Below, piece by piece: positions 24,801 to 34,122 of a stretch of DNA of 64,000 nucleotides. The notes below the pieces were generated by a model. It saw only the letters and a list, made by a program, of their open reading frames with translations, had not been told where the DNA came from and ran no database searches. The stretch comes from Hemicordylus capensis. Taxonomy: Eukaryota > Chordata > Lepidosauria > Squamata > Cordylidae. The translations under genes and the position numbers were made by a program. The stretch covers positions 9,264,501 through 9,328,500 of the forward strand of contig NC_069662.1 of NCBI RefSeq assembly GCF_027244095.1. The letters run 5' to 3'. The first letter of the stretch is position 1, and every line of letters starts with the position of its first letter.

Positions 24801-27800
24801 ACACTTTACCGTTAAGGGGAACTTCTATGCTCTTGGAAGCTGCAATGGTGGCAGAATTATTCCTAGCCAGAAAGTAAAGAGTCAATCTCACCTTTAGATG
24901 TAAAGAACTGTGGGAGAATTCCTATGTAGATGGGTTCTCTGTAGAGCTGCTTTGTGTCATGTAGGCACACAGACACAACACACAGACTCCTCTCTCCATT
25001 CAAAACATGTAATCTAGCTAAGGCTATTTTAGGTAAAGTTTTACAGTTTTCAGTTCTGGTTCCAAGTGGTTTCTTCAGCACCCAACTCTGCCAATACACT
25101 CCTCCTGTAAGATTCAACCCAATTACACACAGGTTTCTTATTCCTTCAGTGTAGATATAGGAATAATATGCAGCAGATGGCCCTGCTGACTATCCCACTC
25201 ACCTCCATGTAGTTTTCCTCACAGACAATTTCTCGTGGACTCCATGGAGTGTCCAGGGAGCAGCTCATGGAAACATCATAAGCAACTGTCAAGTTAGTTG
25301 GGCTGGTGACCAACACCTGCATCTGCAGGCTGAAATCCTGGTCAAACTGCAAAGGAAACATTATGCTTTCCCAGTTCCTTTCTTTAAAACAAGATTGTGC
25401 TGGACTTTGCTTTCTTGGCAACACAAAGCTAGACTCCTATGGTGTTCTAACATCTTGCAATTTATATTTTGTTGTGGTTCATTGTGCTTTGTTATTGTAA
25501 GCTGCCTCAAGCAGCAGTATGCTGGAGGAGTGGGATGGAACCACTTTAAATTTAAAAATAGGCTGCTCCTATGCCTTGATCCATTTGACTACAGAGATAA
25601 AGTGATTTGCCAAATGTAGTACCTTTCACAGCCATAAACCTGACACATACCTAGCGGTCCCTCTAACAGGGATTCCCAGATGTTTTTGACTACAGCTCCC
25701 AGAATCCCCAGCTGCAATGGCTTTTGCTTGGGAATTATGGGAGTTGTAGTCAACAACATCTGGGAATTCCTGTTAGAGGGAACATTGCACATAGCCCTTT
25801 TCCAGAGAAAGGTATAAACCTGTTTATATCTTGAGCCCCAGAGTGAAGATATGCTCAGTTTTCTATTCTAGGCAGTGATTGCATCAGAACAAGTTGGGGG
25901 CATAGGAGGGGCAGAGTGCACTTATTTCTATTAGTATTTCTATTATTATAACTTTAGTCTCTAGTTTGTTTTCTGAAAGAGAAAGAGTAGTGCTGCCATC
26001 CTAAACATCTCTTCTCTGAAGTAAGTCCTAAGCCTGCTTGGCTGAGTAGCAACCTCTGTCAAGATAAGCCTACTCCTCAATTACAGGCTTCGGACTTCAG
26101 CCTTGCTTTAATTCCTAGCTCAGAAAGGAAGCACTTCACACAGTGCATAGCTTGTGGAATTCATTGCCACTAGATAGAGTAATAGCTGCTAACTGATGGT
26201 TTTAGAAGAGGATTAGAATCAAGACAATCTACTGGCCATGGACAGGTCTGTGATAGTGAGCCATCATGACAAAGGAGCCTCCATGTTCAGAGGCAGTACA
26301 CCCCTGAATCAGGGGTGCAGCTATAATTGAGCTGATGGGTTCAAAGAACCCGGGCCCCCAGCTACGGAGAGCCTCCTAGCTCTGCTCCCCTATTTTCTTC
26401 ATGATCTTTCTCACCCCAAGGGGCTGCTGGGGCACAGGGCGAACACGGGCCCCCTCTCCCTTTAGTTATGCCCTTGCCCTGAATACCAGTGGCTGGGGTG
26501 CAAACAGCGAGGCTATTGCCTTCACGCCCTGCATTTGGGCTCCCCAATCCCAAAGGAATCTGGTTGGCTACTGTGTGCAGCAGCATACAGAACTTGTATT
26601 TTAGTCTGATTCAGCAGGACTTTTAAGTCTGGAATCCACACACAAACTCACATCTCACAGGCCCATTGGACAGCAGTTAGCATTTTAATGAGTGAAAATT
26701 TAATGGGTGAAAATCCTCAGGGGGGGGGGATTGGCCCTGAACAATGTCTGCCTGGTTGCAAATTCTCTTTATTTAGCAGGAGGAGAGTAACTGGCCCTAT
26801 CCACCCCCAGCACAGGACCTCCAGTGACTGTTGCTGGTGTCTGCTTTGTGTTTCTTTTTAGATTGTGAGCCCTTTGGGGACAGGGAGCCATCTTATTTAT
26901 TATTTCTCTACGTAAACCGCCCTAAGCAATTTTTGGAAGGGCGGTATAAAAATCAAATCAAATAATAATAATAAATACGACAACCTCAGAATTATTTGAA
27001 TGGGATAATAAAAATGTCTCTGAAGAACTGCATTATGAACCCCACGCATCATGTGGCAACAGCGGAGAGAGCCCAAGCACACACACATTCTCACTTTGCA
27101 AACTGAAGACAAGCATTTAATTCCAGCACATATGTCATCTGCCATGGAGACCCATCCCACCCCCACCACTCAAGGAAGAGGGGCTCACCAAGTTGCGAAC
27201 TGAACAGGCCAGGAAAGAAACTCTGATCTCGGGGTTGCCATACAGGTCCGTGTCACTTGTGAAGCCACACTGGGCAGCCACCTGCTCTGTCATGGGGATA
27301 CGCTGGCCAAGTTCATCTGCGGAAGGCAAGAAATCAATTGTGGCATTTATGGCTCATGGGGGGGAAATTGACTGCTGCCACTGCCTGCCACTAATTAAGC
27401 CAGGATTCTTGACCTTGTAGCTAAACATTGGGACACTCGGCTCCCAGAATTCCTTCTTCATCCATTGTGACTGGGGATAATGCAAGTTTTGGGTCTGCAG
27501 ACAATGTTGGACTACAACTCCCATCATCCCCATCAATTGGGGAGAGACATGATAGAGGTCTATAAATGGAGGTACTTTTTCACACAGCGCATAATCCAGG
27601 TCCCTTCTAACTCAGAAATTCCATGCTTCTTCAGTGATGGTTCTGGCAAACAGATCTTTTACACAATGGCAACTTTTGAAAAGGTTGCCTTAGAAATTGC
27701 AGGCAAGGTTTTTTCTGGGAAAGTTAACCCCTGCCCCAATCATTTTAGCTTCAGATAATCTATCCGGTGGACCCCATGGTGATACGCACATGTAATTGTT

Positions 27801-29741
27801 GTTCTTATGCCAGTCACTCTATCCCCAAAATTTTTTTAGTTGGGGCTTAAATCTGATTTAGTGCTCAGCACTGCAATAAGAGTGCTTCTGAACATGCATT
27901 GAGCACTGCTTGCCTGCCACTGAGGAGCCACAGCCCGTCTCCAAGGAGGTTTCCACCTCTAGTGCCTTTCAGGAAGAAGCTCCATACTTACTCAAGACAC
28001 CATAACGCCATGAGTTCTGACCCAAGGCAGCCTTAGCCATCCATATCCAAAAGTAACGACCCCGACATTCAGTCCGTGCTGTGCCTGCCAGGGAGAGAAT
28101 TTTTTAAGAAGTCAAGGAAAGGCTCACAGAACTCCAGCTGCGCCTCTGTCCTGCAGCATGTCAGATAAAGATAGGGAAATGCCACCGCTATCCAAGAGTC
28201 CATCTGAAAAATAGGAATGTCCAATACAGGCAGAAAAAAATGTTCAGAAAATTATAGACCCCTCTTCCAATAAAAATAATCATCATCATCTGCCACACAA
28301 TACACCAGATATCACTGTAGTCGAGAAGAAAGAAAAAAAAGTCAAAATAATCGACATAGCAATACCAGGGGATAGCAGAATAGAAGAAAAAGAAATAGAA
28401 AAAAAATCACAAAATACAAAGATCTACAAATTGAAACTGAAAGGCTGTGGCAGTAAAAGACCAAAATAATCCTACTGGTCATTGGCGCCCTGGGTGCAGT
28501 TCCAAAAGACCTTGAAGAGCACTTCAACACCTTAGGGGCCACAGAAATCACCATCAGCCAATTACAAAAAGCAGCTTTACTGGGAACAGCCTATATTCTG
28601 CGACAATATCTATAACCATTGACAATAAAATTCTGGCATCCCAGGTCCTTGGGAAGGACTCGATGTCTGGATAAAACAAACCAGTCAATAACACCTGTCT
28701 GACTGTGTAAACAAGAAATAATAAAAAACCAATACTGTACCAGATTCAATGAACGTGATGCAATTCATTATGAAACTATTGATCTCACAGAGAGCCAGCA
28801 TAGTGTAGTGGTTAGAGTGTTAGACTAGGACTGGGAAGACCTGAGTTCAAATCCCCATTCAACCATGAAACTCGCTGGGCGACTCTGGGCCAGTCATGTA
28901 TCTCTCAGCCTAACCGACCTCACAGGGTTTTTGAGAAGATAAAAATAACCATGTATACAGCTCTGAGCTCCTTGGAGGAAAAGCAGGATATAAGTGTGAA
29001 AATAAATAAATTACAGTAAGGAAGTGAGGTCAAACTGTGCTATTATCTTCCACTATCTGAGCCCATAAGTATGTGTGTGCTATTATTCTATAATTTCCCA
29101 TATTTGCAGTTTCTCAGTTTTGTGGCTCCTTTGTTCAACTAGCAGGGGGTTAGTATGCAGAGGTGCACCTAGGTAATTTTGGAGTCTGGACCTAGAGGCC
29201 TTTGGAGGTCCCCCTCCCCTGCAAATTAAGCATCATCATGCTCCACCAGGTGACCACATTACCCAGTACAGACTAAAGAGAAGGGGGGGGGAGGTGATGT
29301 GGAGGCCCTGGACTTCAGCCTCTAAGTCCCAGGGTAAGAGTGCCTCTTATTATGTTAACCAATGAATCAACACAATCCATTTTTTCCTTTGTGAGAAAGA
29401 CCGTTGGTCGCCAGGAGAAGACTACCCAGTTACCCATCTATCACCAACATTTCTCACAGCAGGGTGGTGATGGGCAAGAGAACCTTCTCTTTTAGATTAA
29501 TAGCCATGCTATTAATACTGGGTGGTGGTTGTTTTTGCAGCTCTCTCTCTCTCTCTTATGCTTTCCCTTCATTCTTTTCCCAGGACACTCCTTCCCTCCC
29601 AGTTATGCTCAAGAGGCAGCCCACTGATAGGACACCATACTCACCAGCTGGGAAAGGCACCGACACCACCTCCTGGGACAGAAGCAGCATACAAAGCAGG
29701 TTCAAGCTGCATAGATAACCAAAGGCAGGCATTAGAGCCAT
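6843..29741 (-). CDS. Zona pellucida domain egg-coat glycoprotein, ZPAX/ZP2-like, 17-exon model
   Basis: Secreted egg-envelope protein of the ZP superfamily. Exons on the minus strand, in transcript order: 29645-29741, 27992-28084, 27189-27316, 25203-25346, 21762-21932, 20243-20339, 18634-18857, 16485-16638, 16044-16252, 14977-15094, 13655-13848, 13008-13125, 11865-12034, 10526-10623, 10327-10433, 9330-9395, 6843-6904. Every junction keeps phase and the model is 749 residues. It starts with a signal peptide (MALMPAFGYLCSLNLL). Exons 2-3 carry a ZP-N-like module (ECRGRYFWIWM, AAQCGFTSDTDLYGNPEI). Exons 4-12 hold further modules (PREIVCEENYME, WVTPRIMPSLVAFPQ, KGRGFGLDEVPNPNATRVF, YVGNRPLTPEM). 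Exons 13-15 hold the ZP-N half of the ZP module. At least nine N-glycosylation sequons are visible. The lengthy multi-module N-terminus points to the ZPAX or ZP2 branch rather than ZP3. The ZP-C half was not found, so exons 16-17 are less sure than 1-15. Confidence 0.87.
7735..8140 (+). mobile_element. 5S-derived SINE interrupted by a hAT-type element
   Basis: A copy of the family, from agagctggtcttgtggtagc to the end cggcagcttcctatg, split at 7944/8081 by a 136-bp palindromic element. It is in the last intron of the egg-coat gene. Confidence 0.82.
7945..8080. mobile_element. Palindromic hAT-type MITE with 8-bp target duplication
   Basis: Terminal repeats CAGGGATTCTCAAC and TTGAGAATCCTTG flank mutually inverted arms of the ggacttcaactcccataatc type. 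GTGTAGAC is duplicated at 7937-7944 and 8081-8088. The termini and 8-bp duplication fit a non-autonomous hAT (Charlie-like) element. Confidence 0.85.
8937..9165 (+). mobile_element. Sauria SINE
   Basis: Full-length copy from gtgtggtgtagtggttagag to gcgggatagaaatgtaataa, in the last intron of the egg-coat gene. Confidence 0.85.
9441..9650 (+). mobile_element. Sauria SINE
   Basis: Near-complete copy starting ggattggtgtagtggttaga, in the intron between egg-coat exons 15 and 16, where the missing ZP-C exons would be expected. Confidence 0.83.
10327..12034 (-). other. Exons 13-15: ZP-N half of the terminal ZP polymerisation module
   Basis: Exon 13 (11865-12034) encodes CLPNGTMMATVLSL, LWDKTCGPVAADESRALF and ASCGTTRR. 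Exon 14 (10526-10623) encodes FEGNYLVYENEV and later VITRDSHY. Exon 15 (10327-10433) completes it with LTLRCRYPLNETLRVWA. Together these carry the four ZP-N cysteine positions and the CGTTRRFEGN and YENE motifs of ZP2-type proteins. Exon 15 has a moderate donor (AGAG then GTAAAA), so its 3' end is the least certain boundary. Confidence 0.82.
11385..11705 (-). mobile_element. 5S-derived SINE, reverse orientation
   Basis: Begins atatgaacacaagaagctgc and ends near cacatgatcagctctagccc; diverged. It lies downstream (transcript sense) of egg-coat exon 13. Confidence 0.7.
12300..12420 (+). mobile_element. Sauria SINE, internally deleted
   Basis: Head tatagtggttagagcaacag and tail ctgggctccttggaagaaaa remain; the middle is shortened. 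Confidence 0.6.
12444..12908. repeat. String of consecutive hairpins, GC-rich, in egg-coat intron 12
   Basis: At least six palindromes follow one another. They are 12448-12501 (cagccaaaatc with gattttggctg), 12501-12538 (ccaccgggctc with gagcccagtgg), 12571-12612 (gcccaggtttgcag with ctgcaaacccgggc), 12619-12660 (gtagccgcagcacag with ctgtgctgtggctac), 12716-12747 (agtatgccctg with cagggcatact) and 12875-12907 (accaggtctcac with gtgagacctgg), plus a short one near 12785 (ggctcc/ggagcc). The outer sequences TCTCACGATCAG and CTGATCGTGAGA are themselves inverted repeats. The class is unknown to me. Confidence 0.75.
13308..13535 (+). mobile_element. Second tRNA-derived SINE family
   Basis: B box gctggttcgaacccctgctg, body aaggcatcatctcatactgt and cctcctgtattctaccaaaa, tail ending near ccaggagtcgacacacttta. 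Confidence 0.72.
13955..14089. mobile_element. Palindromic hAT-type MITE
   Basis: 135 bp between CTTCAGAT and CTCCAGAT (one mismatch), just upstream (transcript sense) of egg-coat exon 11. Both arms carry the cttcaactcccataatcccc core and its complement. Confidence 0.78.
15600..15915 (+). mobile_element. 5S-derived SINE
   Basis: Near-complete copy from ctaggaggagagctagtctt to cagcttcctatgttcctatc. A reversed 3' fragment of the same family directly precedes it at 15477-15575, an inverted pair. Confidence 0.82.
16705..16925 (-). mobile_element. 5S-derived SINE fragment, reverse orientation
   Basis: gggaacataggaagctgcct through cccagagcagccccatcctc. A short forward 5S-like piece (cagggcccaccctggtttgc) abuts it at 16690-16712. 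Confidence 0.7.
17145..17264. mobile_element. Palindromic hAT-type MITE, second copy with the GTGTAGAC duplication
   Basis: 120 bp flanked by GTGTAGAC at 17137-17144 and 17265-17272. The 3' flank continues as 5S-SINE tail; the 5' flank does not look like SINE. It lies between egg-coat exons 7 and 8. Confidence 0.8.
18190..18325. mobile_element. Palindromic hAT-type MITE
   Basis: 136 bp, termini TAGGGATTCTCAAC and AGAGAATCCCTG, flanked by the direct repeat GTCTATAG at 18182-18189 and 18326-18333. Confidence 0.85.
19397..19655 (+). mobile_element. Second tRNA-derived SINE family
   Basis: Full-length: aatggcacagtggggaaaat head, ttgccagtttgaatccctgc B box, tail ggcacactttacctttattt. Confidence 0.75.
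19670..19955 (+). mobile_element. 5S-derived SINE
   Basis: Copy from cccctttgcaaagcagggtt to cagtataaggcacttgagta, directly after a second-family SINE. Confidence 0.78.
22255..22560 (-). mobile_element. 5S-derived SINE, reverse orientation
   Basis: Near-complete: aggaacataggaagctgcca to ccacaagaccagctctcctc. Reversed and forward tail fragments of the same family follow at 22725-22795 and 22838-22930. Confidence 0.82.
23793..24020 (+). mobile_element. Sauria SINE
   Basis: Full-length copy from agcagcatggtgtagtggtt to an A-rich tail, in the intron between egg-coat exons 4 and 5. Confidence 0.84.
24582..24818 (+). mobile_element. Second tRNA-derived SINE family
   Basis: Full-length copy from cacctaatggcacagtgggg to gatggcacactttaccgtta. 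A reversed tail fragment lies at 24355-24425. Confidence 0.73.
25660..25800. mobile_element. Short inverted-repeat MITE (tccctctaacagggattccc type)
   Basis: Termini gtccctctaacagggattcc and gaattcctgttagagggaac are inverted copies. Related copies lie at 53690-53795 and, lacking the outermost bases, 45435-45560. Confidence 0.7.
26288..26485. mobile_element. MITE-like element (caggggtgcagctataattg ends)
   Basis: Left end caggggtgcagctataattg and right end tagttatgcccttgccctg are roughly inverted; the centre is GC-rich. It lies in the intron between egg-coat exons 3 and 4. Confidence 0.45.
27189..28084 (-). other. Exons 2-3: N-terminal ZP-N-like module
   Basis: Exon 2 (27992-28084) and exon 3 (27189-27316) join to encode about 73 residues. 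The pattern is that of N-terminal ZP-N repeats in ZP2 and ZPAX: an early Cys in ECRGRYFW, then AAQCGF, an Asp/Gly/Asn turn (DTDLYGNPE), then SFLACSVRN. The last Cys occupies the place of the conserved LLGC-type cysteine. In ZP2 such repeats serve sperm recognition; that role here is inferred only from family. Confidence 0.8.
28225..28745 (+). mobile_element. LINE fragment with R2/R4-type ORF C-terminus
   Basis: Conceptual translation with shifts shows IDIAIPGDSRIEEKEIE, KYKDLQIE, a GALGAVPKDLEEHLN block and QLQKAALLGTAYILRQYL. This is the C-terminal pattern of R2/R4-superfamily LINE proteins. It carries frameshifts and stops, so it is a dead remnant in egg-coat intron 1. Clade assignment is from memory of the motif. 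Confidence 0.55.
28790..29020 (+). mobile_element. Sauria SINE
   Basis: Full-length, somewhat diverged copy starting agagagccagcatagtgtag, in egg-coat intron 1. Confidence 0.82.
29158..29347. mobile_element. MITE with ends cagaggtgcacctagg / gtaagagtgcctct
   Basis: 190-bp element with the same termini as 61328-61527 and, reversed, 38198-38579. It lies in egg-coat intron 1. Confidence 0.55.
29645..29741 (-). other. Exon 1 of the egg-coat gene: signal peptide
   Basis: The ATG at 29741 opens 32 codons with a long hydrophobic core (GYLCSLNLLCMLLLS) and a likely cleavage near VSVPFPA-G. The exon ends in phase 1 at a GTGAGT donor and joins exon 2 to read PFPAGTARTECRGRYF, so the mature protein would begin almost directly with the first ZP-N-like module. 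I saw no clear TATA box or other promoter element upstream. Confidence 0.85.
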
Positions 29742-30986
29742 TTTGTACTCGGGACACACATTCAGTGTGTGAGTGGGGAAGACAGACAACAGGAGTTGTC
29801 CCACCACAGGCCAACTGAAAAAGACACACGTTGATAAAGATCTGCAGCCAAGGGCGACCACTCTATGAGGGGAGAGGCGAGGCAGCTCCTCCGGCAGCAG
29901 GTTGTTGGGGTACAAGCCAGCCAACAAGATGCTCTCCTGCCTCTTAAAAAAAGAAGTTGGGGGGAAGGAGAGGGAAATGGTAATAGCATTCTGTGCTTTT
30001 CCTCAAAGACCCTGGAGCAGTCACTGTCTGCAAACACCACAATTCAGCACTGTATATGCCCACTCCACAGAGCAGTATGTATATAAAAGTGGAAACAATC
30101 CACAGAGAAACAGAACAAGAAGCAGCCCAAGCCACAAGGTCAGCAGCATCAAGTCAAATCCACTATTTAAAGCTCTGCAAGATGCTTTTAAGGCCCATTT
30201 AAAAGCAAAGAGGAATTGGCTAGGCCAATTCCTCCCCAGGTGGTGGGTGCGTGGGTGGATAAAGGATCCACAATTGTGGTGCTACCTTAAAACAGGAGTG
30301 AGCAGTAGGTGACCAGAGCATAGAACAAGGAAGTTCTAGATACTTGGTGTCTCTTTCAGGGAATAGAAAGGAGCAACAGTTACTTCCAAACAGAAGTAGG
30401 CCACAACCCTGGACACGGTTTCAGATTTTACAGCTCAGAAAGCATTCAACCTTAAGAAGAAAATAGTTTTGTATGTTCCAAATCCCACTTGCTTTTCTTG
30501 CTATTTATTATGATAGATCACTCTGTCTGTCCTCCTTGCAGCCACAGTCCACTACACACACCTTCTTAACTCCATCTCTGGGTACAAGTACTAGCAAGAA
30601 GAGATCTTTCTTTAAATCTCCCTAGATAGCAAACTAAACATCTCATATGCAGACAAAACAACATTCACTTACCCTGCAGAGAAAAGAGAAGACATGGTTG
30701 AACTTTTCTCCAAGGGAATGGATTGCCAACACCAAATGTTTCCACTCACAAAACACAGGTGGTACCCAACAACTTATTGGTGTCTTACTAGAGCACATTT
30801 TATATATAACCTGCTTTGGGGTGGGGTCAGAGAGGTCCTCCTCATCTGCTCCCAATTACTCCATCAGGAAAGGAGTTCAGGACGGCTGGGGCCTTGCCCT
30901 AATTGAATCTTCTGCTAAACTTGAATGCCATGGGGAGCCCTATACAAGAGGGAAGCATGTGTTTGTCATGCTACCCTACTTAACAC

Positions 30987-31295
30987 AGGAACATAGGAAG
31001 CTGCTATATAGTGAGTCAGACCATAGGCCCATGTAGCTCAGTATTATCTACACAGACTGGCAGACAGTAGCTTCTCCAGGGTTGCAGGCAGGAATCTCTC
31101 TCAGCCCTTTCTTGGAGATGCTGCCAGGAGGGAACTTGGAACCTAGATGCTCTTCCCAGAGCAGCTCCATCCCCTGAAGGGAATCTCTTACAGTGCTCAC
31201 ACATCAAGTCTCCCATTCATATGCAACCAGGGTGGACCCTGCTTAGCTAAGGAGACAAGTCATGCTTGCTACCACAAGACCAGCTCTCCTCCACA
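30987..31295 (-). mobile_element. 5S-derived SINE, reverse orientation
   Basis: Near-complete: aggaacataggaagctgcta to caagaccagctctcctccac, in the interval between the egg-coat gene and RANGRF. Confidence 0.82.
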
Positions 31296-31929
31296 CAGGG
31301 CAAAGAACTTGCTTTGAAAGATGACATTCTTTTTTCTGTGTCTCCTGTGCCTTTAACAGAAACAGACTATTGACAGGTAAAGCTTTCCTCTATATGAGTT
31401 GCAACTGGAAAAGCTTCCACTGTTGCAAGTCTGCCTATAACAACAACAACAAAATATTTATATACCACTTTTCAACAAAAGTTTCCAAAGCAGTTTACAT
31501 AGAGAAATAATAAATAAGATGGATCCCTGTCTCCGAAAGGCTCACAAACTAAAAAGAAACATAGGATAGACACCAGCAACAGTCACTGGAGGTCCTGTGC
31601 TGGAGGTGGAGAGGGCCAGTTACTCTCCCCCTGCTCAATAAAGAGAATCACGTTAAAAAGGTGCCTCTTTGCCCAGCTATAAGGTGGCTATTAAGAGCAC
31701 AGAAGCTTGTAAGACCCTAGGAAGGGCATTTTCTATGGCCCAACTGACCAGACTGCTTGACCAAATTTCCAGGGAAATGCAGGTCTCAGCAAAGCTGATA
31801 TTTTTTTCCTTATGCAGGTAGAGTTTAGGTCTGTCAGCAAGAAATGGCTCTTTAGCTGTGTCTGTCTCTGTGTGGGTTGAAAATAGGAAAAGAGGGCACA
31901 GGGTATGCCTTGCAGGATGCTTTGATGCA

Positions 31930-32125
31930 AAAGTAAAGTGTGCTGTCAAGTTGGTGTTGACTCCTGGTGACCACAGAACCCTGTGGTTTTTCTTTGGTAG
32001 AATACAGGAGGAGTTTACCATTTCAGATGCCTTTCAGCATCTTCCTAGATCGCTGCTGCCCTATATAGGTGTTTCCCATAGTCTGGAAAACATACCTGTG
32101 GGGATTTGAACCAGCAACCTCATGC
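31930..32125 (-). mobile_element. Second tRNA-derived SINE family, reverse orientation
   Basis: aaagtaaagtgtgctgtcaa tail to gatttgaaccagcaacctca head, directly beside the LTR-like sequence that follows. Confidence 0.73.
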
Positions 32126-32129
32126 TTGC

Positions 32130-32755
32130 TGCTAAAAAGTCCCTCTCTGTCTGTCCTAACAGACAGTCGGATGCTAAAAAGTCCCTCCCTGCTAAAAGGT
32201 CCCTCTCTATCTGTACCAAATGCTAAAAACTAAACGTCCCTCTATGTCCAAGGTATGGGAAATGGTAGGATTAATTTACATTGTTTTTACATAAATTGAT
32301 AGGGTGATGGCCAATTGGCCAATGATCGTTATATGTCAAAGGTATTGACCAATGAGTGTTGGGAAAAGAGAAGGTACAAAATCAAGGAGATGAATGTAAA
32401 AAGAGTATAAAAGTCAGGGTGCAAGAAGTCAAAGGAAAGGCAGGCTCCTTTGCTTAGACTAGCTAGCTGTTTCCTTGATGCTTAGAATCACTTCCTATAC
32501 TTTGGTGTTTTGATCACTTATATCAAGAACAAGACATTTGTGACCACAAATCTGCATTTCACCGCAGCTCATTGAAGCTGTCAAGATATGGGTGAGAATA
32601 AAACTTTTGATTCTTCTTGGATTTCCAAATGTCAGATATCAGACAGGAATATATAAAAGAAATTAACCTAATTCTCTGAATCCCTCTTAATTAGAAGGGA
32701 ATTCTAATGTAATAAAATCTTACAAGTGCTGCCCAGAACAACTGGACTCTAACAA
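32130..32755 (+). mobile_element. Possible solo LTR of an old retroviral-type element
   Basis: The stretch has LTR-like parts in order: short repeated units at the left (tgctaaaaagtccctctctg type), a TATA-like box (gtataaaagtcagg) near 32404, and AATAAAA near 32600. It starts TG and may end CA near 32749. No internal coding region is attached and no flanking duplication was confirmed, so family and age cannot be given. Confidence 0.35.
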
Positions 32756-32839
32756 TAAACTTATGCTAGGGCAAAGAACGTGGCCTGTATACTTTATTCA
32801 GCTCTTCCAGCTCTGTGTGGGAGTAAATGACCCCTGCTA

Positions 32840-33080
32840 ATTTGGCAAAGAGGCACCTTTTAATGTGGTGATTCTCTTTATTGAGCAGGGGGAGAGTAAC
32901 TGGTCCTATCCACTCCCAGCACAGTACCTCCAGTGACTGTTGCTGGCGTCTATCTTGTGTTTCTCTTTAGATTGTGAGCCCTTTGGGGACAGGGATCCAT
33001 CTTATTTATTTATTATTCCTCCGCTCTGAGCCATTTTTAGAAGGGCAGTATAGAAATCAATCAAACAAACAAACAAATCT
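32840..33080 (+). mobile_element. LINE 3'-end repeat (agcagggggagagtaactgg type)
   Basis: Shared block: aaaggcacctttt, agcagggggagagtaactgg, ccagtgactgttgctggcgt, gattgtgagccctttgggga, then an AAAC-type tail. Similar copies lie at 7140-7560 (diverged), 21270-21530, 26755-26970, 47905-48110, 49290-49550 and 58085-58540 (plus strand) and at 31435-31680, 35725-35965 and 44655-44935 (minus strand); 2010-2140 is a fragment. The short 3' part ending in an AATA-type tail is characteristic of a LINE 3' UTR (L2 or CR1 group); no coding part is attached. Confidence 0.6.
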
Positions 33081-33579
33081 GCGTCAGATTTAGCCTGTTG
33101 TTCATGTCTGAGGTGAACCCTGGAACCTAAGAAATGATTCTTAAAGTACTTCTGAGAGTGTAGAGTGCAATTCCTCCCACTGAGTAATTAATTACAGCCT
33201 AGATAGGACTAGAAGACTCCTCTGAATCTGTAGGTTTCCATACAGGTCTGAATTTCAGCATCTGTCTTTTTAGAAATTAACCATGGTTGTATAAATAATA
33301 GATATGATTTATAGCACACTAAAGTAATAATGTATTGTGTAAAGCAGTAATATGTTGTTTGTTCTTCGGTTTTCTAAAAATGATTTTTATATGAAACAAA
33401 AAAAAGCGGCTAATAAAATTTGGCATGAGAGCATGCAAGCTTCTGAACTAAACAGCACTCTTTCCCAAGCACGCGACACACAGCAGAGCAGTTCATTCAT
33501 TCGCTACTGCATGAATTGTTCAAGACCGTCATGTAAATAGGCGGGTCTTAACGGCTGTCGGTCTCTCGAATTCATCCTC

Positions 33580-33797
33580 TTTGCTACATAGGTCCACGCG
33601 ATTGGTCGAAGCCGTTGTCAGTCGTGTTGCCCTCCCCAGACGTCACAAACGAATTTCTGGAAAGAACGCGAGGGGAAACGCACAGCCCGGTTTCTGATTG
33701 GCTAGTTTCTTTGTAACCCTTCTAGCTTAGAGTGAGCAATTTTTCCGGGGGACGATTTAAAGGGGAAGCAGCACCAGTCCAGCATTGTGAGTCGCAG
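33580..33797 (+). promoter_or_regulatory. RANGRF promoter and probable non-coding first exon
   Basis: A CpG-enriched stretch holds ATTGG boxes at 33601-33605 and 33697-33701 and a TTTAAA motif near 33756. A clean donor (AGTCGCAG then GTGAGG) ends a putative exon at 33797. It can splice to the acceptor TTTGCAG before 35234, nine bases upstream of the RANGRF start codon. The transcription start is inferred. Confidence 0.6.
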
Positions 33798-33977
33798 GTG
33801 AGGCTTGAAGCCGCGGAGGGAGGGAGAGTTGTTAGGAAAGTTGGCCCTTTGGAGCCTGAGAAAACGACTTCCTCTATTATAGAAATTTCCTATAGAAATA
33901 TAGAGTGATGTAGCTACACCCCCACCCCACCCCCATTAACCACCCCTCCCGGAAATTTCCTTCTTAAGTCCTAGACT

Positions 33978-34122
33978 TAGGAAGATAGGAAGCTGCCATA
34001 TACCGAGTCAGACCATTGGTCCATCGAGCTCAGCATTGTAGTCTCCCATTCATATGCAACCAGGGCAGACCCTGCTTAGCAAAGAGGCAAGTCATGCTTG
34101 TTACCACAAGACCAGCCGTCCT
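33978..34122 (-). mobile_element. 5S-derived SINE, reverse orientation, internally deleted
   Basis: Tail part aggaagctgccatataccga and head part gggcagaccctgcttagcaa are joined with the middle missing, just downstream of the RANGRF leader exon. Confidence 0.72.

Larger units (their letters stand above)
29742..33579. other. Interval between egg-coat gene and RANGRF promoter
   Basis: The two genes point away from each other across about 3.8 kb. It holds SINEs, LINE 3' ends and the LTR-like stretch. From 29742 to about 30980 I see no repeat or gene; any egg-coat promoter would lie just above 29741, but no TATA box was evident. Confidence 0.5.
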
